A program made the position numbers and the translations under genes. 64,000 nt of DNA from Streptomyces sp. NBC_00091 (lineage in GTDB: Bacteria > Actinomycetota > Actinomycetes > Streptomycetales > Streptomycetaceae), in assembly GCF_026343185.1 (NCBI RefSeq), contig NZ_JAPEMA010000002.1, forward strand, positions 124,001-188,000. Reading direction: 5' to 3'. This document shows positions 41,742 to 49,405 of this stretch, in pieces (position 1 is the first letter of the stretch; each line of letters starts with the position of its first letter). The notes beneath the pieces are model-generated. The model made no database searches. It had not been told where the DNA came from and saw nothing but the letters and a program-made list of their open reading frames with translations.

Positions 41742-42575
41742 ATGATCCTCGTAACCGGAGCCACCGGAAACATAGGCAGCGCCCTCCTCAAGGAGCTGCA
41801 CGTACGCGGTGCCGGGCCGCTGAGGGGGCTCACCCGTGATGCCGCGCAGGCGACCTTCCCCGAAGGGGTCGAGGCCGTGGAGGGCGACTTCGCGGATCCG
41901 GCGTCGTTGAAGCCGGCGCTGGAGGGGGTGCGCTCGCTGTTTCTCGTGTCGCGTCTGGGACCGGACGCCAACATCATCGAAGCCGCCCGGCAGGCGGGTG
42001 TGGACCACGTCGTGCTGGTGTCGTCGATTACCGTCCAGACCCATCCTCACCTCGGCCCCGCCGGCGAGAACCTGGCGGTGGAGCAGCTGCTCAAGGCAAG
42101 CGGCATGGCCTGGACGATCCTGCGACCCACGCAGTTCGCCTCGAATGCCCTGATGTGGGCGGCTTCCATACGTGAGCACGAGGCCGTCCGCGCCCCGTAC
42201 GCACAGGTCGCGCTGCCGACCATCCACCCCGCAGACGTCGCGGCGGTGGCACGGGTGGCACTGACCGAGCCCGGCCACCAGGGACGCACGTATGCCTTGA
42301 CCGGTCCGGAGCCGGTGACCGCCCGACAGCAGGTCGAGGCCATCGCGGCAGCCCTGGGCCGGGAGGTGCCCTTCGCCGAGATCAGCCGCGGGCAGGCGCA
42401 CGCACAGATGGCCGCGGTCTTCGGGGCCGAGGCCGCGGACGCGGTGCTCGACGTCACGGGCGGAGACGTCAACGAGGAGCTGCTGATGGTGCGCGACACG
42501 GTTGCACAGGTCACCGGAACCCCGGCCCGGCCGTTCCGGCAGTGGGCCGCGGAGAACGCCACCGCCTTCCGCTGA
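41742..42575 (+). CDS. NmrA/NAD(P)-binding SDR under SoxR-type control
   Basis: The 277-residue protein has the atypical-SDR nucleotide motif ILVTGATGNIGSALL, then GVEAVEGDFADPASLKPALE and WTILRPTQFASN, as in NmrA-like and quinone-oxidoreductase-2-type proteins. It lacks the full YxxxK pair in the usual place. In S. coelicolor one of the few SoxR targets is an NAD-dependent epimerase/dehydratase-type gene (SCO1178), and this gene with its SoxR box may be the equivalent. It would help remove redox-cycling pigments or quinones. A GGGAAA stretch 10 nt upstream is a weak Shine-Dalgarno. Confidence 0.88.
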   Translation: MILVTGATGNIGSALLKELHVRGAGPLRGLTRDAAQATFPEGVEAVEGDFADPASLKPALEGVRSLFLVSRLGPDANIIEAARQAGVDHVVLVSSITVQTHPHLGPAGENLAVEQLLKASGMAWTILRPTQFASNALMWAASIREHEAVRAPYAQVALPTIHPADVAAVARVALTEPGHQGRTYALTGPEPVTARQQVEAIAAALGREVPFAEISRGQAHAQMAAVFGAEAADAVLDVTGGDVNEELLMVRDTVAQVTGTPARPFRQWAAENATAFR

Positions 42576-42598
42576 GTCGGCCAGGGCAGGCCCGTTGC

Positions 42599-42604
42599 TA
42601 GCCT
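42599..42604 (+). promoter_or_regulatory. -10 box of a leaderless promoter
   Basis: TAGCCT lies 7 nt before the ATG of the MFS gene, immediately after the stop of the SDR gene. The transporter therefore has its own promoter. Confidence 0.55.
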
Positions 42605-42611
42605 GCTCGGC

Positions 42612-43901
42612 ATGATCGCGAAGAGCCCCAAACAGCGGATATCCAGCCTACTGGCGCCAAACGGTCCCCAGCGCGCTCTCATCATCTCGAGCTTCATCAG
42701 TCGGGTGGGCAACGGGCTGTTCAACACCGCTGCGGTGCTGTACTTCACGCTGGTTGTGCACCTGCCCGCCGCACAGGTCGGTGTCGGCCTCACGATCGCC
42801 GGGCTGACCGGTCTGCTGGCCGGGATCCCGGCAGGGAATCTGGCCGACCGATACGGGCCGCGCACGGTCTGGCTGACAACCCTCGCGGTACAAGCCGTGA
42901 CGATGGCCGCCTTCGTCTTCATCGACAGCTGGGTCACGTTCACGCTCATCGCCACCCTGGACCGGCTGGCAGCAACGGCGAGCGGCGCCGCGGGCGGTGC
43001 GCTCATCGCCCGCGCCGGCGGCGAACGCCCGGCCGCGTTCAGGGCGAAACTCCGCACGTTCGTCAACCTCGGCGTGGTCCTGGGCACCCTCGGCGCCGCC
43101 TTCGCCCTCTCGGTCAACACCCGCCCGGCATACACCGCGCTCATCCTCGCCAACGCCGCCAGCTTCGCCTGCGCCGGCCTGATCGTCCTGATCGGCGTCC
43201 CGAACTACCAGCCCCTGCCCCGGCCCAAGGAGCACCGCGGCTGGGCCGTCCTGGCCGACCGGCCGTTCGTGTCCTTCGTCGCGCTCTACGGGGCCATGGG
43301 CCTGCAGTACCAGACCGTCTCCCTGCTGCTGCCGATCTGGCTCTCCGCTCACACCGACGCGCCCCGCTGGACCGTGGCGGCGGTCTACGCGGTCAACAGC
43401 GGGGTATGCGTGCTGCTCCAAAGCCGTATCGGCTCCCGGGTGGAAACACCGCGCCAGGGCGGCCGGGCGTTCCGCCTCGCCGGGCTGCTCTTCTTGGTCA
43501 GTTGCCCTTTGATGGCCCTGACCGCGGACGTTCCGGCCTGGATCGCGCCGGGGCTCGCCATCCTCGCCGTCTGCGTGCACAGTCTCGGAGAGGTATGGGA
43601 GTCCTCGGCCGGCTCCGCGCTGGGTTTCGGTCTCGCCCCCGACCACGCCCAGGGGCAGTACCAGGGCCTCTTCGGCATCGGCTTCGACGCCGGACAGGCC
43701 TTGGCCCCGGTGATCCTCACGGCAGCCGTCCTCGGACTCGGACACACGGGCTGGCTGCTGCTCGGCGCGTTCTTCGCGGCTGTGGGGGCGACAGGCCCGC
43801 TGGTGGCCGCGTGGGCGGAGCGAACCCGTCCCACGAGCCAGGACACGGCCCGCGCTACAGATGGCCGGTCAAGCGAAGCCCCGCTGCTCGCCTCCGACTA
43901 G
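42612..43901 (+). CDS. MFS exporter
   Basis: The 429-residue protein has twelve predicted membrane helices. The loop between helices 2 and 3 reads GIPAGNLADRYGPRTVWLTT, the MFS motif A. Other helices include TLIATLDRLAATASGAAGGA and FVNLGVVLGTLGAAFALS, and a second domain starts near 220. It is most like drug or metabolite efflux proteins of the DHA type. It follows the SoxR-type SDR gene by 36 nt but has its own leaderless promoter. The last 25 residues are polar and cytoplasmic. Confidence 0.93.
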   Translation: MIAKSPKQRISSLLAPNGPQRALIISSFISRVGNGLFNTAAVLYFTLVVHLPAAQVGVGLTIAGLTGLLAGIPAGNLADRYGPRTVWLTTLAVQAVTMAAFVFIDSWVTFTLIATLDRLAATASGAAGGALIARAGGERPAAFRAKLRTFVNLGVVLGTLGAAFALSVNTRPAYTALILANAASFACAGLIVLIGVPNYQPLPRPKEHRGWAVLADRPFVSFVALYGAMGLQYQTVSLLLPIWLSAHTDAPRWTVAAVYAVNSGVCVLLQSRIGSRVETPRQGGRAFRLAGLLFLVSCPLMALTADVPAWIAPGLAILAVCVHSLGEVWESSAGSALGFGLAPDHAQGQYQGLFGIGFDAGQALAPVILTAAVLGLGHTGWLLLGAFFAAVGATGPLVAAWAERTRPTSQDTARATDGRSSEAPLLASD

Positions 43902-44037
43902 CTCCGCGGGGTCCACCCCGTACATCCGGTTCTACGCCTGCACGGTCGCGTGGGCCTGGTAGGTCGGATGATCCCGGCCGCCTGCCGGGCCGGCGGTCGC
44001 GGCGGTACGGTGGGGCCCTCGCGAGAGGAGCAGGAGC

Positions 44038-44379
44038 ATGGCGAAGACCTTCACGATCCACACGGTCGGCGGCCCGGTGGAGGTGCCCGGCACCATCGGC
44101 GGTATCCGCCAGGTCCTTCCCGAGGAGCAGCGGGCCGAGTTCACCAGCGAGGTCGAGAACGCGGGCCTCGACGAGCTGCGTGAGGTACTCGCCCGCTGGG
44201 CGGCGCGGCTGCCCAGCGAGCACGACGACGCCGAGGACGCCTGCGTGCGGCTCCTCAAGGACGCCGAGGACCAGGTCGCCGCCATGGGCTTCGACACCGG
44301 CACGCCCGAGGGCCTGGCGGCCGCCCGTGCGGAGTTCGACCGTCTCACCCGTACCGGAAAGGGAACCGCCGCAGCGTGA
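44038..44379 (+). CDS. Antitoxin-like DUF6247-type protein
   Basis: The 113-residue acidic protein has good upstream signals: TACGGT as -10 near 44006 and GGAGCAGGAG as Shine-Dalgarno. The middle (PGTIGGIRQVLPEEQRAEFT, NAGLDELREVLARWAARLPS) resembles DUF6247 proteins, which are commonly found before RelE-type toxins. The gene overlaps its partner by 4 nt (GTGA). It probably binds and neutralises the toxin-like protein and represses its own promoter. Confidence 0.75.
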   Translation: MAKTFTIHTVGGPVEVPGTIGGIRQVLPEEQRAEFTSEVENAGLDELREVLARWAARLPSEHDDAEDACVRLLKDAEDQVAAMGFDTGTPEGLAAARAEFDRLTRTGKGTAAA

Positions 44380-44618
44380 ACTGGCGCATCACCTACGCCC
44401 CGCTCGCCGACGGCGCCCTCCGGCGGATGTCGAGCCGAGATCGCTTCGAGGCCACAATGAAGGCCACGATCGGCAGTGACCCGTACGGGCACGGTTCCGA
44501 CCAGGTCGGCAAGGACCGCGACCGGCGCGAGGCGACCGTCGCCGGGGCGATCATCCGGTACTACGTCTCGGGCCTGGTCCTCACCGTCACCGTCGTCCGG
44601 CTCATCGCCGGACCCTGA
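44376..44618 (+). CDS. RelE/ParE-like toxin
   Basis: The start GTG 44376 overlaps the antitoxin-like gene. The 80-residue protein begins WRITYAPLADGALRRM, the strand-helix start of RelE/ParE toxins, has the expected loop with GSDPYGHGSDQVGKDRDRRE, and ends with strands AIIRYYVSGLVLTVTVVRL. RelE types cleave mRNA at the ribosome and ParE types poison gyrase; this short one cannot be sorted between them. Spacing, overlap and size fit a type II toxin-antitoxin module. Confidence 0.8.
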   Translation: MNWRITYAPLADGALRRMSSRDRFEATMKATIGSDPYGHGSDQVGKDRDRREATVAGAIIRYYVSGLVLTVTVVRLIAGP

Positions 44619-44709
44619 CCCGGCGGGCAGGAGCTCCTGCCCATCACCAGGGCGGGCTCGAACCCTGCTCCCGGCCGTGCCACAGGTGTCGGGCCCCGCC
44701 GCGCGCGTC

Positions 44710-44886
44710 TCAGCCGTTGACCGGCCACTCCAGTGGTTCCGCGTGGAAGCCCTTGTCGTCGTTGCGCAGGCCTGAGTTCTCCATGTCGGCCTTGGTACCG
44801 GTCTCCACCCGTGTGGGGGTGATCGTGTACTTGGCGTCCGCCGACTTCTGCCCCTGGCTCTCCTGCTCCGGGCTGGCCGGGCGCGT
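44710..44886 (-). pseudogene. C-terminal fragment of a secreted-type protein
   Basis: A reverse frame ending at TGA 44710 encodes ADAKYTITPTRVETGTKADM, then ENSGLRNDDKGFHAEPLEWPVNG, preceded by a Ser/Pro/Gln-rich stretch (RPASPEQESQGQKS). This is the start of the folded part of a Streptomyces lipoprotein-like family (TPTkVetGtk.DMdnaGL). It has no start codon and runs into the end of the aldo/keto reductase gene. It is probably a truncated gene. Confidence 0.5.
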
Positions 44887-44900
44887 GTCCGGGGCGAACC

Positions 44901-45785
44901 TCAGCCCGGCAGAGCGTCCTCGAGCTGCGCCAGCTCCTCCGTGCTCAGCTCGAGGTCCGCGGCCTTGGCCGAGTCGGTGATGGAGGCCGGGCGGCTGGCT
45001 CCCGGTACCGGGATCACCGCCGGGGAGCGGGCGAGCAGCCAGGCCAGGGCGATCCGTTGGGGGCTGACGCCGTGCTCGGCGGCGATGCGGTGGAAGGCGG
45101 TGCCGGCGGAGGTGGGGCCGGAGGGGCCGTCGAGGGAGCTGCGGGAGATGCCGCCCAGCGGGCTCCAGGCCAGAAAGGCCAGGCCCAGCTGTGTGCTCAG
45201 CCGCAGTTCGGGCTCGCTGTCGCGGACGGCGGCGGAGTACTGGTTCTGCACGGAGACGAGTCCGTCGCCGAGGATCGCGTGCGCTTCGCGGATCTGTGCG
45301 GTGGTGACGTTGGAGATTCCGGCGGCGCGGATCGTTCCGGCGTCGAGCAGCTCGCGCAGGGCGCCGACGGAATCCGCCCAGGCCACGGCGGGGTCCGGCT
45401 TGTGCAGTTGGTAGAGGCCGATGGCCTCGACGCCCAGGCGCTTGGCGGAGGCCTCGGCGGCTTGTTTGAGGTGGGCGGGGGTGGCGGTGACGGTCCAGCT
45501 GCCGTCGCCGGGCCGGCCGCGGCCGCCCTTCGTGGCGACCAGGACGCCGGAGGTGTCGCCGCCGTAGAGCGCCAGGGCGCGGGCGATCAGGAGTTCGTTG
45601 TGGCCTGCCTCGCCGGCGTGCCAGTGGTAGCTGTCGGCGGTGTCGATGAGCGTGACACCGGCGTCGAGGGCGGCGTGGACGGTGGCGACGGCCCGCGCCT
45701 GGTCCGGGCGGTGTTCGATGGACAGCGGCATGGCGCCCAGGCCGATGGCGCTGACGGGGGTCTGTGCGAGGGTGCGGTACGACAT
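44901..45785 (-). CDS. Aldo/keto reductase
   Basis: ATG 45785 has GAGGAG 12 nt upstream. The 294-residue protein is a TIM-barrel AKR with GLGAMPLS, LIDTADSYHWH (catalytic Asp and Tyr), VLVATKGGRG (Lys), LYQLHKPD (His) and the C-terminal NADPH site VIPVPGASRPASI. It reduces aldehydes or ketones. It follows the epimerase gene by 14 nt, so both form one operon divergent from a LysR regulator. Confidence 0.93.
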   Translation of the reverse strand: MSYRTLAQTPVSAIGLGAMPLSIEHRPDQARAVATVHAALDAGVTLIDTADSYHWHAGEAGHNELLIARALALYGGDTSGVLVATKGGRGRPGDGSWTVTATPAHLKQAAEASAKRLGVEAIGLYQLHKPDPAVAWADSVGALRELLDAGTIRAAGISNVTTAQIREAHAILGDGLVSVQNQYSAAVRDSEPELRLSTQLGLAFLAWSPLGGISRSSLDGPSGPTSAGTAFHRIAAEHGVSPQRIALAWLLARSPAVIPVPGASRPASITDSAKAADLELSTEELAQLEDALPG

Positions 45786-45799
45786 GGTGGCTCTGCTCC

Positions 45800-46741
45800 T
45801 CAGGCGGTGGGTGACGGCTCGGCGGTCAGGGCTTCGGCGACGGCGCGGGGCAGCCAGTCGGTGGTGCGGGAGAAGGAGAAGCCCAGCTCCTTCGCGCGGG
45901 AGTTGCTCATCGCGTAGTGGCGGTCGAAGGAGAACGGCGAAGCCTGCTCGCCCGCCCGGACGATCCGGAAGACGGGCTTCCGGCCGGCCTGTGTGGCGGT
46001 GATCGCGGCCAGCTCGTACACGTCCAGCGGGCCGTCGGAGCAGGCGTTGAGCGGGCCGGTGAAGTCGGCTGCGGTCGCCGCCCACAGCAGCAGGTCCGCC
46101 AGCTCCTCGTAGTGGATGAAGACCGTGGGCAGCGCCTGCGCGTGGACGGCGATCTCTTCGCCCCGGGCGATGCGTTCGGCGTAGTGGGCGAGGCGGCCGG
46201 TGAACTCCTGCGCGCCGCCGCCGAGTACGTGGGCGCTGCGCACACTGGCGAAGGCGAAACCGCCCGTGCGGGTGAAGACGGCCTCCGCCTGGCGCTTGCC
46301 CTCGGCGTAGTGCGCCTCCAGGTACGCCTCGTCGCGCCAGGGAAGGTCCACGGCCACCAGCCAGGTGGCGGGGTCCACGCTCCCCTCCCCTACCGGTGTG
46401 CCCGCGGGCACAGCCGGCAGCGCGGCGGTCGCCGGGTCGTAGACCTCGATCGTGGAGGTCATGACGTAGCGCCGGGTGCGGCCGGCGAAGGCGCGGGCGG
46501 CGATGGCGGCCTGTACGGGGGTGTAGCAGACCTGATCGACGACCACGTCGAAGGTACGGGAGCCCAGCGCGGCGGTGAGGGCGGCCTCGTCGTCGCGGTC
46601 GACGACGAGGTGCTCGACACCGGCGGGCGGCGGCGTGGAGCCGCGGTTGATCACAGTGACCTGGTGGCCCGCCAACTGCAGGCGCTTCACCAGGAGCTTG
46701 CCGAAGTACCGGCTTCCGCCGATGACGCAGATCTTTTGCAT
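45800..46741 (-). CDS. NAD-dependent epimerase/dehydratase (extended SDR)
   Basis: ATG 46741 with GGGGGC directly before it gives 313 residues; nine more residues upstream are unlikely. It has a Rossmann start KICVIGGSRYFGKLLVKRLQ, and TSTIEVYDP followed by YAEGKRQAE, the YxxxK-type catalytic site. The second half binds a nucleotide-sugar-like substrate (SAHVLGGGAQEFTGRLAHYA). The family is near isoflavone-reductase/CSP41-like reductases. It is the first gene of the two-gene operon opposite the LysR gene. Confidence 0.9.
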   Translation of the reverse strand: MQKICVIGGSRYFGKLLVKRLQLAGHQVTVINRGSTPPPAGVEHLVVDRDDEAALTAALGSRTFDVVVDQVCYTPVQAAIAARAFAGRTRRYVMTSTIEVYDPATAALPAVPAGTPVGEGSVDPATWLVAVDLPWRDEAYLEAHYAEGKRQAEAVFTRTGGFAFASVRSAHVLGGGAQEFTGRLAHYAERIARGEEIAVHAQALPTVFIHYEELADLLLWAATAADFTGPLNACSDGPLDVYELAAITATQAGRKPVFRIVRAGEQASPFSFDRHYAMSNSRAKELGFSFSRTTDWLPRAVAEALTAEPSPTA

Positions 46742-46791
46742 GCCCCCATCCTGGAGACCTATCGTCACCAGCAGAAGTGCCGACTTACTGG

Positions 46792-46799
46792 ATACGTAT
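46792..46799. promoter_or_regulatory. Palindrome in the LysR divergent promoter
   Basis: ATACGTAT lies in the 70-bp gap between the epimerase gene and the lysR gene and is the centre of TTACTGGATACGTATTAA, which has the T-N11-A pattern of LysR sites. It is only 12 bp from the lysR start. Confidence 0.4.
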
Positions 46800-46811
46800 T
46801 AAGGAAAACTG

Positions 46812-47714
46812 TTGATCGATGTCCAGCGGCTCCGCGTCCTGCGGGCGGTGGCGGAGCACGGCAGCTTCAACCAGGCGGCCATGGCTCTGCGCCTCACCCC
46901 CTCGGCCGTCTCCCAGCACGTGGCCGCCCTGGAGCGCAGCCTCGGCGCCCAGGTCGTCGCCCGCAGCACCCGCGGCGTCACCCTCACCCGGGCCGGCCAG
47001 ATCATGGTCGGTGCCGCCGAGTCCGTCGCCGCGGAGCTCGAGCACGCGCAGCAGCAGGTCGACCAGCTCAGCACCGGCCGCACCCAGCTCACCGTCGCCA
47101 CCTTCACCAGCGGCGGCAGGCTCCTGCTGCCCGCCGCCCTCACCCGGCTCATGGCAGCCCATCCCCGCACCGTGCTCCACATCAGGGAGGGCGAACCCGA
47201 GGACACCCTGCCCCTCGTCCGCCAGGGCGCCGTGGACCTCGCCCTCGCCTACCACTTCGACGGCCCGCTGCCCGTGGGGCCGGGCCCCGCCTCCGGCCTG
47301 GAGTGGACCCCGCTCCTGGAGGACCCCCTGCACGTCGTCCTGCCGGAGACGCACCGACTCGCCGCGAGGGACCTGCTCGACCTCGCCGAGCTGGCAGCCG
47401 ATCCCTGGGTGCTCGGCTGCCTGAAGACCGAGTCCTACCTGCGCCGTTACGCGGAGCGCGCCGGCTTCGACCCGGAAGTGCGCGGCACCACCAGCGACTA
47501 CTTCTTCGCCCGCTCCCTCGTCGCCGCGGGCATGGGGATCTCCCTGATCCCCTCCATCGCGCTCACCCCGGAGATCCCCGGCCTGCGCACCGTCCCGGTC
47601 AGGCCACCGGGACCGATCCGGCACATCGGCGTCGCCGCGATCCGCCGGAGCGACCGGCCCCACGTCACGACGCTCATCCAGGCCCTTCGCGAGCAGGCGC
47701 GGCAGCAGCCTTAG
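46812..47714 (+). CDS. LysR-family regulator
   Basis: The start is TTG 46812 with AAGGAAAA upstream. The 300-residue protein has the LysR HTH (LRVLRAVAEHGSFNQAAMAL, RLTPSAVSQHVAALERSLGA) and a periplasmic-binding-like effector domain (RTQLTVATFTSGGRLLLPAA, SLVAAGMGISLIPSIAL). It probably controls the divergent epimerase/aldo-keto reductase operon in response to a small molecule. The close spacing implies mutual interference of the two promoters. Confidence 0.94.
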   Translation: MIDVQRLRVLRAVAEHGSFNQAAMALRLTPSAVSQHVAALERSLGAQVVARSTRGVTLTRAGQIMVGAAESVAAELEHAQQQVDQLSTGRTQLTVATFTSGGRLLLPAALTRLMAAHPRTVLHIREGEPEDTLPLVRQGAVDLALAYHFDGPLPVGPGPASGLEWTPLLEDPLHVVLPETHRLAARDLLDLAELAADPWVLGCLKTESYLRRYAERAGFDPEVRGTTSDYFFARSLVAAGMGISLIPSIALTPEIPGLRTVPVRPPGPIRHIGVAAIRRSDRPHVTTLIQALREQARQQP

Positions 47715-47784
47715 CCTCGCGGTTGCTCTGGGTGGGGACTGCCTGGCGGGGACGTGGGTCAGGCCCGGGTGTCGACGTGATGCT

Positions 47785-48564
47785 TCACAGCCGCCGGACG
47801 CGCAACACGGCGGTCAGCATCGGGAGAGTGAACTCGCCGCTGGCGGTCTCCGGTCTACTCGCGAGGAATGCGCGGATCCGCCCCAACGTGGCCTCCTGTT
47901 CCTTTTCCGGCATGACCAGAACCCCCGCGCGCGTCGCGATGGTCGCGACGAGGGAGTCGGCGGTGCGGCGCTGTCCGTGCGGGAACTCGGCCTGCTCTGG
48001 CGAGCCGAACCGGGAGGCCACGCCGGTTTTTGGAAGGTGCATGCCGGCCGTCTCAGTACGCCAGCTGGTGGGCGTGTCACGCGGGCCGATGGCCACGCTC
48101 CCGCTGACCCGCGCGAGCCCGGCAACCCAGTCGACCTGGTCGTCCATGACGTTCCACAGGCCGGCCAGGATGCCACCGGGTGCGAGGACCCTGGCGATCT
48201 CGGGTCCCGCGACGGCCATGTCGAACCAGTGCATGGCGTTACCGGCCAGCACGGCATCGACGGACGCGTCCGGCAGCGGTATCGCCTCGGCACTACCCGA
48301 CAGAGCACGGACAGCCGGCAGCGAGCGGCGAAGTTCGGTCAGCATCGCCGGGTCGGGCTCGACCGCGGTGGCTTCGGCACCCAGCGCGACCAGCGTTGCG
48401 GTCAGCTTGCCGGTTCCGGCGCCGAGGTCGAGCACGCGCGGGCCGGGCGCGGGCTCGAGCGCCCAGCGCACCGCGGCCTGCGCGTAGTCCGGGCGGTGCT
48501 CGGCGTATGCGACCGCCGCGGCGCCGAACGACGAGGCGTGAAGCAGCCGTTCATCCTGGTCCAT
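47785..48564 (-). CDS. Class I SAM-dependent methyltransferase
   Basis: The 259-residue protein has methyltransferase motif I VLDLGAGTGKLTATLVALGA, motif II ATAVEPDPAM, the post-II acidic loop SGSAEAIPLPDASVDAVLAG and motif IV-like NAMHWFD. Methyltransf_11-type small-molecule enzymes share this. The substrate is unknown. It starts 43 bp downstream of the end of the frameshifted ArsR-SRPBCC gene on the same strand, and ends 71 bp from the convergent lysR gene. Confidence 0.92.
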   Translation of the reverse strand: MDQDERLLHASSFGAAAVAYAEHRPDYAQAAVRWALEPAPGPRVLDLGAGTGKLTATLVALGAEATAVEPDPAMLTELRRSLPAVRALSGSAEAIPLPDASVDAVLAGNAMHWFDMAVAGPEIARVLAPGGILAGLWNVMDDQVDWVAGLARVSGSVAIGPRDTPTSWRTETAGMHLPKTGVASRFGSPEQAEFPHGQRRTADSLVATIATRAGVLVMPEKEQEATLGRIRAFLASRPETASGEFTLPMLTAVLRVRRL

Positions 48565-48606
48565 GCGGTGACGCTATCGGTGGCGCCGACGGTCGGCTAC
48601 CCCGTC

Positions 48607-49405
48607 TCACCACCTCGGCGACGGCCGCCCGACAGCGCGCCGCCGGCGCGTATCGCCGACGCCTTGGCCGACCGAGCCGAAGCCGATCTCGATGCCTGCG
48701 ATGAAGTCCGCGGAGTCGACGGTGCTGTCGGTGATCCGCCAGTGGACCTCGAGGTCCGTGCCGGTGTCGGTGGGACGCAGGGCGAGCTCGACGTGGGCCG
48801 TGAAGGCGAGGTGCTCACCGGGGCGTACGTCGACGACGACGCCCTCCGCGCGCCCGGCGACCAGGTCGGAGTCGTCAGCGTCCTCGGCATCGCGGTACTC
48901 GTGGACGATCCGCCCACCCGGTCGCGCCTCGAACACGAGCTCGGAGACGCGGAGGTCGTCGGGCCTCCACCAGCGGGCGAGCAGGGAGGCCTCGGTCAGG
49001 TGGCGCCAGACCGGGTCGGGGCGCCCCGCCAGAGACCGCAGGAACCTGAACGAGCGGCCGTCGGCCCACCCCGGCCCCTTGGCGGCGAGCCGCTCCGCGT
49101 GGAGGGCGAGCCCGCAGCGGTCGTAGGTCGCGCCCCGACCGCCGACCTGGTCCGCGGTGTCGGCGAGCCTGCTGAGCACGGCCGCCAGGTCCCGGCATAG
49201 ATGCGGCGCTGGCCGGTGCGCTGGGAGGCGACGACGCCGGCGCGCTCGAGGGCCTGCAGGTGGTTGGTCGTCTGCGGCTTGCGCGCCCCGGCGAGCTGGG
49301 CGAGGACCCCGACGGAGCGGGGCCGCTCGGCCAACAGGCTCACGAGCCGCCAGCGGGCCGGGTCGGCCAGACGTACGCCGGAGCGCTTGGCGCCGGTGTC
49401 AGGCT
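48607..49405 (-). pseudogene. ArsR-SRPBCC fusion regulator, frameshifted and without a start
   Basis: The first frame (49405 to about 49195) encodes an ArsR winged helix: DPARWRLVSLLAERPRSVGV, KPQTTNHLQALERAGVVASQ, RTGQRRIYAG. At about 49195-49200 the sense continues in another frame: DLAAVLSRLADTADQVGG, and the SRPBCC/AHSA1 domain (SFRFLRSLAGRPDPVWRHLT...SLLARWWRPDDL) down to 48607. A single missing base explains it. In addition the ArsR frame has no ATG or GTG near its beginning. The intact form would be a repressor with a fused ligand-binding domain. Confidence 0.75.

Noticed and set aside
45917..48487. Forward open frame of 856 codons
   Set aside because: Crosses several real genes on both strands, including the LysR gene in another frame; low-complexity composition.
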